Source: Gymnorhina tibicen (taxonomy: Eukaryota > Chordata > Aves > Passeriformes > Artamidae). Taken from it: 64,000 nucleotides of DNA. Of the stretch, positions 1 through 12,600 are shown one piece after another. The position numbers and the translations under genes were made by a program. The stretch lies in assembly GCA_013399875.1 (NCBI GenBank), contig VXAZ01001045.1:974661-1038660 (forward strand). Direction: 5' to 3'. Numbering within the stretch: the first letter of the stretch is position 1; each line of letters opens with the position of its first letter. Below the pieces are notes generated by a model that searched no databases, was not told the origin of the DNA, and saw only the letters and a program-made list of their open reading frames with translations.

Positions 1-714
1 AAACTAAGCCAACTACAGGACAAAATGTGCTTGGGGGGTATATTTGGCATTAATTCAGTTTTAGAAATGTCAACAAAGTCTTGCATTCCTCAGAATTTCC
101 AAGTGAATCTGGCAAGACAGTTATTTTATAATTTTGCAGGTATCTACACAGATCAAGAGAAGATGAGGCAGGCAGTGGACACCCATCTTAATAGCATTAC
201 TCTGCCAGTACTTCCCTGAGGGAGCCAGCAAAATCTTCTGGCTGGCCCAGCACCTGACTTTCAGTAATGATTGCACAGTGGCAAAAGAGATACTCTTAGC
301 ATACAGATAGTGCCAAATCTGCTCCTGGTTTGGCCACATTCCTGGAATAGGGATGCATCCCAGGAACCATAAAGAGAATGATAGCAATATTTTTAGTCTT
401 CCTGGATGGTGTATATTGTATGTAAGCCAGGCTGCATGTTGCTGGGCAGGACTGTGAGAGGTGGGAGAACTGAGTTGGCACAGGGCAGACCCTGGCTAGG
501 AATGAGTGTATTGACCTACAAGTGTCATGACTTACCCACAGCATGTGCATGACATATCTGGATTGGCTTTCTTATGTATACTCATAAATTAACTAAAACT
601 TGGCTTGGATGTGAGACAGCTCTGTGTGGGTTTCATCAACCTCTTCCTAGAAATTTGCCTTGCTCCGAGATCATGCAACTGTTTAGATTAGAAGTGACCT
701 CTGGAAGTCAGTTA
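1..714. other. Unique DNA, no recognisable feature
   Basis: Moderately complex A/T-rich sequence. The open frames present (60-90 codons on both strands) are of chance length and overlap one another on opposite strands. I recognise no repeat, exon or RNA gene here. Confidence 0.5.
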
Positions 715-1880
715 GTCAAGGCATGGTTAAATTCAAAGTTAAATCAGGTTGCTTAGAGCCATAATCAATCAAGTTTTAAATATCTCTGAGGACAGATTCC
801 ACAACCTTCTGGGGCAATCTGTTGCGGTGTTTAACAAGTTTTTCTATGACTTTTTCTCCAGTCAGAATTTCTGGTTTTGCAATTTGTTTCACCAATTGCT
901 TTTTTAATTTCTACCTGAAAATAGTTCCGCACTGCTTTCTTTATAGTCACCCAGTAGATACTGGAAAAGAACAATTAGATCCCCCTTTAGTATTTGTTTC
1001 CTCAAGGCTAACTTCTTCACCCACTCTCTCCAGCTTACCAATATTTCTCTTGCAGCAGAGAGATCGTAAGTGATACAGTATCCAAGATGAAGGCTCACAA
1101 CTGGTAAGTAGAAAAGAAAAATAATTTCCTCACACCTGCTGGCTGTAATCCTATAATGCAGTCCAATATTCAATTGGCCTTCATGTCTGCAAGATGTACA
1201 GGTGATTCAGTCAGCAGGGTCTCATTCTGTGGAGCTCCTTATCTAGCCAGTCCCCTCCCTGCATGGACACATGAAGCTATGCTATAGGTAAACCTGTGTC
1301 CAGCTGTTTCTGAACTGCCATTTTTCTTTGCCACCATTTTGCTTTGGACCTGACTGACCACATCAGCCTCTCCCATGACCACTGGAGCACTGAAAGTATC
1401 TCTTGCTATCATTATACCTGTTCTGCTCACCCTGCTCAGACTGTGCTCTGTTTCAGCAGTGCAGCACCTTGCCTGGGCAGTACTGGGTCACCTGTGGCTC
1501 CCAACTCACCTTCCCTGGGGAGGAGCCCTGTTCTAGCTGCTCCCAAAAACAGGAGGGCAGGACTTCCACTCAAACAAGTCAAAATCTGCTTGTCTGAAAT
1601 CTGGGATCTCCAGTCTGCAGTTGGTCTTACTGCAGTTCCTCAAACTTAAATTTTGCCATTTCATAGTTGCTTCAGTCAAAGCTGTCATCAGCTAATCAGT
1701 TTTTCTTTACTGGTGTGTGCATAGCAGATCCTCCAATGCACTTTCCAATTTGTCCTTTCAGCACAAACATTTAGCAATTGTACCTAGCATACTCCGGAAT
1801 TTTCTGTGTCAGCATGGATTGGGAGTTTAAAGTTTCCTATGGTTATCAGGTTCCTATGTGGTTATCAGGCTTTCCTTAGC
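715..1880 (-). mobile_element. Old, heavily decayed CR1 LINE copy
   Basis: CR1 is the dominant non-LTR retrotransposon of birds. Its ORF2 encodes an APE-type endonuclease and a reverse transcriptase. On the minus strand, 715-1195 reads like the ORF2 C-terminal and 3' part: the plus strand keeps the typical 'ttccacaacctt(c)tggggcaa' box near 798, 'aagaacaattagatcccc' near 967 and a 'cctataatgcag...attggcctt' stretch near 1150-1182. At about 1640-1850 the minus strand resembles the endonuclease C-terminus. A degraded S-D-H box lies near 1650-1665, reading S-N-Y-E-M, and the antisense of a G-D-F-N-like box lies near 1829-1845. The middle of ORF2 is deleted or too decayed to follow. No frame is intact. 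It looks much older than the copies at 16.5 and 32.6 kb. Joining the two halves as one copy is inference. Confidence 0.6.
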
Positions 1881-4800
1881 ATTTCAGTTTGTGGACAGGG
1901 CATGCAGGGGATAGGAAGCATGGGGCAACTGTGTGAGAAGCAGTAGAGTCATAGAGTCCCTCTGTGCAGCAGAGCGAATGCCCATATCCAGGTAAAGATG
2001 GTTAGACTTTTCTCCATTTTGTGTTTGTGCTGCACACTGCCTACAGTTAAATACTGAAAGAGAAGATACCAAGGATTTCAGAAATACCTGTAAGTTTTGC
2101 ACTACACTATCCTTCAAAATGTAATGTGATTGTGCTATGCTGACATTACTCCTGTCTAGGAAAGTCTGCACTGGGTAGCCCAGGTCTCAACACAGTGCTA
2201 GCAGTGGAATAAGATTTGCAGAGAAAGTGAGGAATCCTATCTCTCAGAGCAACCGCTTCAGGGAAAAAGGGGGCAGGTGAGCAGCTCCTGTTCCTGAGGC
2301 AGGTGAGCAGCTCTCTGCATATTAATCTATATGCATAGGGAAAGCTCAAGTTCTGTTAATCATTATGCTCACAGTTTTTTGATTATGTGGAACATGATTC
2401 CTTCAGAGTATGGAGGGGATTATCCTGCTGCACAGAAATCATAGGAACATGCTATGTAAATGAAATAGAGTTTAATCTTCTGCCTTATCAGCATGGTGTA
2501 AACCCCATTGTGCATCCTCCTCAGCATACTTTTAAGGGTCTAAGGCTAATACTTTTAAGGTTATGAAAAGGCCATTCATGATTGCTGCATGACCTCTGAA
2601 GCACATACTCAAATAGGTGCCTCCTGGGTGCTACGATTACGGCTCGGATGTGTTTCAAAATATCATGGAAAGCCAAGGAAACTTTTCTTTGGGAATATAC
2701 CTAAAACTGTTGAAAAGAGGAAGTGTAGACATAGTTAGCAATGTTAAATGCTCTCCCAAGACAACCCAGGAGAATACTGGGAAATTTAGTGTTGAGTTCA
2801 GGCTACCTGAGTCTGAGTCAAGTGCTTTCACAGCGACATGGTCATTTCTCTGATGTTTAACTGAACCCTCTGGCAGAGAATTGCTTCCTACTTCCTATAC
2901 ATCGTGTTGAGCACATGTGATTGGGGTTTTTTAACAAGATAAGTCCCAACTTTTGGTATTGAAGTTAAAGCTGATAAGAACTAACCAGAAATACTTAAGA
3001 AGGCATGTACTAATGAATGGTAAGAGGCAAACAGCAAAACTAAGGAAAACAGACAATTATTAGTATCAAAGATCATTTCCTAGCTCTGTATCAAGTAAAG
3101 TTCTATAATTTGCAGGAACATCTGCAGCCCTACTTTTTTGTTCTTTCAGAGTTTCTAGCTTAGACTGTCAGGTAAAACATCAAAATCATCAGATAAAAAA
3201 TCAGGAAAAATAAAAACCAAAACACACACACACAAAAACCCTAAAATCCACCACCACCAACCAAAAAAACCTCACAGTAAAAATACCCTCACCAATAGAA
3301 AAAAAAGTCAGGAAAAACCATCAGATTAAAAAATTATATGGCGTTCTAAATCTAAATTTCTTTTTTATCTTTCTAAAATTTGAATGACTCAAACTATCTG
3401 CTGTAAGACTAAAAGCTAGTACAGAGAAACTGAACAAACCAATAGTGCCAACGATAGCTTATTAGGATATTCTATTATCTAATGCTTATATAATAAAATG
3501 AATAAAATTTCAGTTCTTGCTTTATTTCTTTCTATTATTTAGATTTTAATTCTCTTATGTTTTTGAATCTTCATTGCTGCACTTTAACAATTGTATTTGC
3601 TCTGTGTGTGGTAATACTTGTGAATGAAACTACAAGTCATTTGACAGGAAAACAAGATACATGCTCCTGATTAAAATGTTAAAGAATAAAAATTACAATA
3701 AGTCAAAATTAATGTAGTCATTTCAAATTTTAATGGAATGTATTGGATAGCTTTTAATTTTCTTGCTTCATTTAAGCAGACTATGATAAGTCCCATTTAT
3801 ACAGTTTTCTATCACAACCCTGAATGTAGATGCTCTTTACATTAATACAACAAGGCTGAAAAACAAAACAAAACAAGCCCCAACAGTATCACACTCCTGC
3901 TCTGACAGTTTAAAAAAGCATGCAGAGATGAAATGTAGGCTGTTTTTGCATGAAAGCTCAGGCAAGGCACTAGCATGGAGGAAAGGTGGGAATTCAGGTT
4001 ATCTAAAAACTGTCTGCTGAACCAGAAACTTCAGCTACCTTTATAGTCAGTGGGGGATATGTTGACAATTTTAGAATATGACTCATACAACCTATTTGAA
4101 ATGCCTATTTGAGGATTATACAAAGCCCAGTCTATAACAACTCCTTCTGCTAGCTAAAAGAGGAAAATAACATAACTACTCAGAGGTAGATGTCTATATT
4201 TAACCAGATGAGCTATACCCAAGTCCTTAGTTTCTTCTTCTATTAACTTTGACAGAACATGTAAACAGTAAAGATCCTACTGATTTCCTTTGCTTTTTTC
4301 TGAAGTGAGGATATTTCTCCATAGCTTGCCCTGAGAGATTCATTACATTGCTCTAAACAGGATGAGACAAGGTTCTGGCCTCTGCTCCTGTATTGACATG
4401 ATGGTTTTTGAGGAACATTCAAACCACTCACATTTCCACAAGGAAAACCATTATATGTCCTATTAAAGTCAAGTTTCCCTCAGCTACACACAAGAGAGCA
4501 GAACTTGTCCTTTAGCTGTACTTATTGGCTGCTCTAAACTAGTGAATTGAGTAATGTTCCTGGATGCTGAAACTCAACCATCCGTGCTCTTATACTGTTA
4601 GAATGGTCTCTGGCATAATTTTTGCAATGTATTCTCACAGGCATGTTCTGGACTCATAGGAGTTAGCAAAGACAAGGGATAATCCTCAATATGCAGTCTG
4701 CATACAAGTGCCATTTTTGGGGGAGTTAAAGCAATTAATCATGCAGACACAGGTCAGTGCGTGCCAATGGATCTAAATGCTAGAGAACAGTAAACCTCCT

Positions 4801-4973
4801 GGAAATATTTATTTTTCTATTACACACAAAATTCAACAGCCAAGGTGAAGGAGTTCATACCTTTCCTTCAAGTTAACATGCTTGTCAATATTTTTCTTCT
4901 TAGTGATACTAAAGTTTTTAATTAGACATAAACTTCTTCAGTAATATACTCATTCTTCTGCTTTGTTTTGCAG
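1881..4973. other. Unique A/T-rich DNA with short direct repeats and an A-rich stretch
   Basis: No gene recognised. Small local repeats can be seen: two copies of 'ggcaggtgagcagctc' near 2273-2312, and an A/C-rich low-complexity stretch at about 3190-3310 with short (CA)n and (CCA)n runs. Just to the left, inside the old CR1, 'cctatg(tg)gttatcagg' is duplicated near 1836-1869. Confidence 0.5.
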
Positions 4974-5041
4974 GAAAATGGCTGATCATAAAGGAGGAAG
5001 TATAATGTCCAAAACACTTGATTTAATTGTCACTGAATAAA
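4974..5041 (+). other. Speculative terminal exon with poly(A) signal
   Basis: A pyrimidine-rich tract ending in TTTTGCAG (4966-4973) would make a good 3' splice site. It is followed by a frame that starts with an ATG at 4978 and stays open for 20 codons to a TAA at 5038-5040. The stop overlaps an AATAAA hexamer (5036-5041), and a GT-rich stretch (about 5058-5070) follows at the distance expected for cleavage. No family is recognised and no partner exon is evident, so this could easily be chance in A/T-rich DNA. It could also be the last exon of a noncoding transcript. Confidence 0.15.
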
Positions 5042-6262
5042 GCAAATAGGAAAAATTTAGTTTGTTGTGACTCTTCAGCTTCAAAGCAGCCAAAAAGGGG
5101 ACAAGGGATAACAAAAAGATATATCAAACTATGATGACGTTTCAATAAATCTCTAAAAAATGTAGCTATCTCCACATAGCATCACAAAAATTATCATTGC
5201 AGGAGGAGGTTATTGAGATTTAGGCATGCTTAATCTGAAAGTTTAAAGTTTAAAATAATTTTCTACACCAATGGCATAGAATTTTTGGTGTATTTTTCCA
5301 GAAATCTTTTATTTCTTTTTTCTAGCTCCCCTTTGTCCTTCTATTCAGATTGAATTAATTATGTAAAATAATTTCTGTCAAATGTTCAATGCAAACTTAA
5401 AGAAAATTCATTACCATACACTGAAGTGCTTTTTACAATGAAGCAATATGTAAAATACATCTGAAATTAATCAAATTGTGTTGTACTTCAGGTTACATCT
5501 TCACTTTAAATAAGTACTGCCTGTAATTAAAGAAGCAAAAAAGGTAAATAAAAAGACAGCAGAGCTGTTACTTTCATTCCTTAGACTCAGTGGTTTAAAA
5601 AAATTCCTGCATCTGTTTCCTAGAAGGAGGATGTAGTTTTAGGTTGTCCATACACAAGGAAAATAATGGAGTTTGGACTTATATTGCCGTACCATAAATA
5701 AATAGAAGTCAAAAGAAAGCAAGGGTCTGGTCCCACATCGAATTACACTATCACCTTAGCATCTTTCTGGATCTTTCTTGTTACCAGCTCTAAAATTCAT
5801 ATAGAGTTTTTTACTTCTTGTAGACTTCTTTATGCAGACCATTTAAAAATTATAAATATTAAATGATAAATACAAATACTTTGTATCTAAACCCCAACAG
5901 ATTTAACTCCACTATGGGAAAATTAAAATCATGTTATATTGTGTCAATTTTTAAAATTTTTTTCACTATTTTCATCATGTTTTGGTATTTTCAGAGTATT
6001 TTGGGCATTAGAAAATAAAATCTTCATATCAGAATTTATTTACAAATTTTTAAGAGACTCCTTAGTGCTTTACATGTGAGGCATTCACTCTTAGCAAATC
6101 GTAGAAGATCATTCTTCTTTTTTTCCCTTGCCTCTTTTCTAGCAAGAGTTAAAGCTATCTTTTATAATAGGACTTAAAGAAATAAAACAAAACAAACCAT
6201 TCTAAAAAGTGTATTCAATCAATGTATTGATTATCTTTTTGAATGAGAGTGATGTCTTGAAG
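5042..6262. other. Unique A/T-rich DNA, nothing recognised
   Basis: Highly A/T-rich, with T- and A-rich runs. No repeat family, splice-bounded exon or RNA gene could be supported. Confidence 0.5.
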
Positions 6263-6610
6263 TGGCTACCTAAAAAACAGAGACTAGACAAAGAGTAAGG
6301 GAATAAAGGCAGGTATTTATTTGAAGGGCCTTCAAAGGTACACCCTGGGGAGAATGGACCCCAAGATGGACAACGAGTCACGAGTTCTTCCCGCTGTTAT
6401 GGGTTTGGTCCATTTGCATATCAGCACAAATTTGCCAATTAAACTTTAGCTAATAAGGTAACCGCCCCCCCAACTTGCCCCCCTTCTCAAGATGCTGGTT
6501 TACACATTTTGGGCCTAGGACAGCCTGAGTGTCCTTGAAGAGCAAGCCCTGAGAGGCTTTGTTATGTCTATCTTAGCATGAGAGAACAGCAGCTAACAGG
6601 CTGCAAGACA
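6263..6610 (-). mobile_element. Solo LTR of an endogenous retrovirus
   Basis: Read on the minus strand, this starts TGTCTTGCAGCC and ends GGTAGCCA, as an LTR should (TG...CA). Towards its 3' end it has an AATAAA signal (plus-strand TTTATT near 6316), then a short U5-like tail with the 'CTAGTCTCTG' motif. An ATGCAAAT octamer lies in the U3 part (plus-strand 'atttgcat' near 6411). A G/C-rich block (6462-6485) sits in otherwise A/T-rich surroundings. No internal retroviral sequence lies on either side, so it is a solo LTR. The family is probably class I (ERV1-like). The right boundary is approximate, and I found no clean target-site duplication. Confidence 0.6.
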
Positions 6611-9600
6611 GTTCAAAGTTACACACTAGGAATACAGAGAATACAGAGTTTGCAAAATATAAAAGCTAAAATCTGAGGCATCAAGAGAACAAACCAAATG
6701 GGAAGGAATTCATTGTTCGAAATATTAAGCACGGTTTCCTTTGACATTAGAATAAGTGCTACATATATATATGTGTGTATATGTATATTTTTCCTAATTA
6801 ACATATTAGAAGCAGAGGTATAATAGATAAAATTAACCATACAGTAAGCGTTGTTCTGGTGAGATATTGCTAAAGAATGCTAACTTTTCATTTATTTATA
6901 TAATTAATAAGATTTCTAATAAACCTTAATAAAACAAAGATATACAGATTTTATATACTGGATTTTGAAAAGTTGTAGCTGTTTCTACAATACTGCATAA
7001 TTATTAGATATTTGGTTGACTGATGATATGTTCATAAAAGGTTAGCTTTAACCTAAGAAGTGGCAATTAAGAAATCTAAACCCAAAGATTACCCTTAGGG
7101 CTCACCAGTTTGCCCTTGACAGTAGTGCATTCATACTGTGTTATTAGAACAACTAAGAATTTTCTAAATTAATACTTTGAATACTCATCAGGACATTCTT
7201 TAGTCCTAAAAAGCTAGGTCATTCATCTCAAACTCAGTGTTACCATGTTTTTTGGAAACCAGCAGCAAGATAAATCTTTTTACTCATTTTGTATATGTGT
7301 GTGAAATGCAGCTTAGAACTTTAATCTTGAGCAAATATATTTTCATTATAGAGGTAAATACTGAGCTTTAATTTGCTTTCCAGTCATCAGAAGACATTCC
7401 ATTTGAAATGTACACTCTATTCTCTGTAGCCAAGTTAACCCCAACTAGTGACAGCTTCTTTTGTCACCTGTGAGACATGGCTCTGCATTGGCTGTATCTG
7501 TCAGGTGTTGATGTTTCCAGTTTACAGTGACTGGTATATTTACAGACATTCTGTTTCTGGGGTATGATTGGAAATATGTCTCTTTTGCCATATTTTATTG
7601 GCTAATATAATGACTACCACAATGACTACCACTCCAGATCAAGATGCCAAAGAGGGAACACAATTCTTCCACACTAACCTGCACAGCACTGTTAGGATAT
7701 TGGTAAGGCAAATTCCAAACCTGAGGGAAATTCTAGGTGAAAGCATTAGTCAGAGCATTCCAAGTCACAGAGAGGCATGAGAGGTTACAATGTCCAGTTC
7801 CCAAGGGTCTTCACCAAACTCTGAAGAGTATTTAAAAAGTCTCCACAGCTGATCTTTTTAACTAGGAGAATGCAATTAAGGGTTGAGTGTGGTTTTGTGG
7901 GGGAGTTTTGGGTTTTTTTTATGCTCAGTTTCTCAAATTTCTGTCCTGCAGAAGGCTAATTGCAGTGTAGCTACACAATTAGATACATACACAAGACACA
8001 AGTATTATCCATGAATCAAAAAAGACTATTTCAGAAACTCATTGGAATAAAAATCATCCTTCCAGAGATAATTAATCAGGATTTCCACAAAAATTACTTT
8101 TAATACAGTATGTTTATCTCTGAAGCATGGGCCAGCTGCTTTGGCATGTCTTATATTTCTTATCTAACAATATTGTCTTTTGCAGAATTCTTGCCGATTT
8201 AATCATTTTGGATGCAAAACATAATGAACTGAATTCATATAATTTTCTATCTCTGCGTGTCTGGCCATAGTGACAGTTTCTTTTTTTTTTTAGTTATATT
8301 CCTCCAAAGAGTAGCAATTTGGATACTTCAAACTAGATATGCTTTTCTGTTTCTATGATTTTCCTTTCCTCTCCACTTTCTCATCATCAAATATTCCTTG
8401 ACAACCTGTCCATTAAAACAACACAGAATGTAACATCCTCACTAGAGAAACAACGTTAATGAATTTTCCTATGACTCTTTCTAGGGTTCTTTTTTTATTC
8501 CTTTGTAGCATTTTGTCTCAAGGCCGAAATTGTTTGGTTTTCTCACCTGGTTTTATACTCTGATGTAAATGACTTTTTCGTCTCTTTCTCAGTGTTCATT
8601 TTCAGTGTGAATAAAAGCTACAAGTAAGTTTTGAATAGACATCTGTCTTCCATTAACTTCTTCTGAAAATTCTGCTGCAAAATGATGGTTAGAGTTTTCC
8701 ATGAATTTCCAGGGATAAGAGTGATGCTGGTCCTTTTATAGCACTAATGGAGATTCTGGCAAAGCATGTTTTGTGCAAACTGTTGGCTGATCACAGTTCT
8801 CAGGTTTTCAGCTTAAATATTTTTTTTAATTTTCTCTGGTTTTGTTCCCATTCCTTTCCCAATATTGAGGGAACCCCCACCCCTTCCAAATCCTGAGTGA
8901 AACTGTGGGTTTGCTCCTTTTACTCTTCTAGTCCTTCCTCTAAAATCTGGAAATAAATATTGCATTTTTTTCAAATCTTTTGCTCATATGAACTGGAAGT
9001 ACACTTGTAAGACAAACATTTCATATTGTTACTCTTTTATACTATCTATTACACTAAGTAGAAAAGTACCAAGAAATCTGAATGGAAAATGTAAATTAGA
9101 GTGGTGGAAGGATGAAAAGTAGTCTGATAAGCTGAAAATTAAATTACTTCATCTTAGCATGTGCCACTTTTTATTGAATATATCTTATAATTTTGACTCT
9201 TGGTATAAAAAAAACTTTAGCCAGTGGAATGTTTAAAGAAGGAGGAAGAAAGATGTATTTTAAACTCCACAACAAAGTTGTATTTTTCCTGATTTTTATA
9301 CTTCACTTTATTGCACCTCAAGAAACAATTGTCAATAAATAGAATATTGTTTAACAGTAACACTGATGGCTTTACCTTCAACTATAAGTATTCTATCTAA
9401 ATATAATTTCTGGGTAAGATTAGTTGTTTATATAGTACCATTTCAGCAGGAATTTTTTTGTGTGACCATATCTTGACTAATGAATTTGGAACAGTGTTCC
9501 CTTCTCACTAAGTTAAAATTAAGAGCTAACACAAAAAGTCTGCATAGATGAGAGATTGCACCTTCATTTGTCATCACCACATGACTGTACGTCTGCAGTC

Positions 9601-12600
9601 TTGATTTGAAGGTTGAGTTCAAGACAGTGATTATGATCCAAAGATGCTGGGGAATTGAAAACTTATCCAGTTCAAAGAACATTCTTTCCAGTTCAAAGAA
9701 ACACTTCCATCATGGTTGCCATAACACCTAGCACCTAGAAATCCAACTGGGGACTTTCAAGTCAAAGATACAGACTAACAAAGTTTGACCTTAGGTGAGA
9801 TTTTATACTCCTAGTATTTTTTAGAATAAGTTGGAGACATAGAAACATCACTGAATGTAACTGTCACACAGTTCATCTCATTAAATAAAACACATTTCAT
9901 TACTGCACATTCTTCTCTATGATTTAACTATTTTTAGACAAGTGGAAAAATCTATTTTCTGTGATCTTCTCAGCAGTTTCCAGTGATTCTGTGGAGTCTG
10001 TTCAGTCAACACTGAAAATTTTTTTTCTGAAGTGGTAGATCACTTTCAATGTAGTTATATCCACAAAGCCAAACAACCTAAACTTGTGATCTACAGACTG
10101 ATTTGATTGAAACTGTAGAACAGTATTTCTTTCTATGATATGGAACATCTACTTTTCTTCCACAAAGTTTCTTTTTTTTCCTGCCTTCTAGCATATAATC
10201 CTGCATGACCATAAATCTTTTCAGTTTATCAGAGGTTATCCTTAAAATTGTTTAAACAAAGCCTTAAGCCTTTTCACTTTCGGATTACAGAATTCACACA
10301 TGATACAAATTCTTATCTTTCAAAGCAGTTCCATACAAGAATTCAGCACATGTCCAAATTTCTGTAGTGCTGGGTATCTTTTCTTCTCATTTTGGTTTCT
10401 GTCAGAAAGGCTAGTATTCCGTATACACAGATTATAACACTCTTAATACAGTCTGAAAAGGTGTATAAATGAATATGCAGCATTTGCTGTAACACTTGCC
10501 TTGGAAAATAGGCATAACAGGTGGCATAATTTTGTATTCATAGCCTCATCTAATAATTAGCTGTTTGTTTTTAATGAGTAACACCAAGATAATGGTAGAT
10601 TAAAAAAATTACTTCATCCTTGTTGCAAAAAACAGTCAACACAAGTACTTTTCTCAACTGTCTTGTGTAGATACATGATTTATAGGGACATAAAAAGAAC
10701 TACCTCCATTTTCGTTGCAGTTCTTGTGAAGTTCTCACTGTCTTCAGTCTCTCCTGCCCCAGGATACAATCCCTCATTAGTGATGGTGAAAATACTGCCA
10801 TAGTCACAACTCCCCTTCGCTGATTTTCTAACAGTAACATCCCTGCGCTGTTGTAGAAGGCACAGTCTCCCCTTTCCCTTCCCTCTCTGTCTTCTGTCTG
10901 CTTAAGTACTTTAGTACTAAAGTCAGCTGGCTGTTTTACAGCAGTAAGTTGCATTTATGGTGTTTGGGCTAGTTTTCAGCCTTTTGAGCAGAAGGTGCAT
11001 TATGCATCACTGTTTCCAGAGGCAAAAGTTAACTTCCCTGTGGTGCTAGATCTCTGGTCAGTCCTTTGAAGGACTATAAAAAACCTGATTTAGTTCTATG
11101 CTATCTACAAGTTTATGCCTTTGTCTCATAGCCTGATAATTCTCTTAAGACAGTTCTATGTCTGCAGTTTTGTTCTCTTGTTCCTCTTTTTATTTTGTCT
11201 TAGTCTTTATGGGACAACATTGGATCATATGGAAAGATTTGTATTTGTAAAGGTGCCATAAAAAATGAAGAGGCTGTGTTAACACCTCTCTATTAAAAAA
11301 CTGTGTGCAATCCTGAATCTTAATTCTATGCTATTAGAATGTTGACTTAAAGTACATTTAAAAATCATCTTATACACTTTTATACTACTTTCTAATATCG
11401 AAACAAATATGGTATATGTATAATAGATATTATTCAAAATGTACTAAAAGTGGTAAAAAATTGACTTCTGGTTTTGATGGCCAATGCAGAAAGCCCTCTA
11501 TATATAGATATGTATCTATATATAATTTTTCACTATTTTTTCCGTTAATCTAGAAACAAATAGTAGTTGTACTATTCTGTCTGTTAATGAGAGGCTGAAC
11601 TGCAGCAGAATGTTTTGGCAAGCTGGACACTTCTAGTTCCCACAGCAGTGCTCTTTCCTCCCCTTCTCAAGATCTCCTTCCAGTCTCCAGGACTTTCCTC
11701 CTCTACCATAGACTGCACTGGAGCAGTTTCCATTAGAAATCTGACATATTTTCCCTTCTTGGCAAACCCCGCTGTACTCTGAGGTGCCAAAGTTGCACAC
11801 TTCATTCACCTGTGATATTTTACTTTTGGCCACAGCTGCCTATTTCTGCCTAGAAAAGGATTTCCTGGTCCATGAAAATTTTTTAGATTAATTGAGGGTT
11901 TTCCCATCCTGAAATGGGACAGAAAACTGATCTCTTAAGTTTCCATAAACACACTGCTAACTAGAAAATATGATCAAGGTGTTGGAAAAATTTCAAGTTT
12001 GAAATATTTTTTGTTTAATATTTTCTTAAATATATTACCATTCATGTTAAAAACTGTTGAATGAAACTTTGACTTTTAGAAGTTAGAATAGAATATTTTA
12101 CAATCTTTTCCTTTTTTAGGACAGTCACTTAAATGAGGTCTTTCTCTCAAGGTGATTTTTTTTTTATAAGTCCACTGTTTCCGTTAAAAAATGCTCAATG
12201 AAATATTTCCAACCTGTTTTACCTGTGCAATCAATGATTCTTCATGGACATTTAGAAATTCAATAGGAAGGAATGCACAAATGCTGAAGTGTAATCAGAA
12301 ATTAGTAAAGAGCTTAGAATAAAATACAAAAGTGAAAAATGTCATCGTATTTGCACTTATTTATGAACAAAACTGTCGAAAATAAGCTTAAAGAATACTA
12401 GACACACAAAGAACTAAGATGGCAAAACCCAACAAGCTGTATTTTCCAGAACTGTAATCCTGAAATGTAAAGCATGACTGAGAAATTGTATCTGAGAGTC
12501 ATGCAACAGCTTCTAATGCCTGTAAGAAACATAGAGTTTAGAAAATTTAGAAAGACAGAAGATTACAGAATAATTGAAAATCTTCACTTTGAATGTCAGA

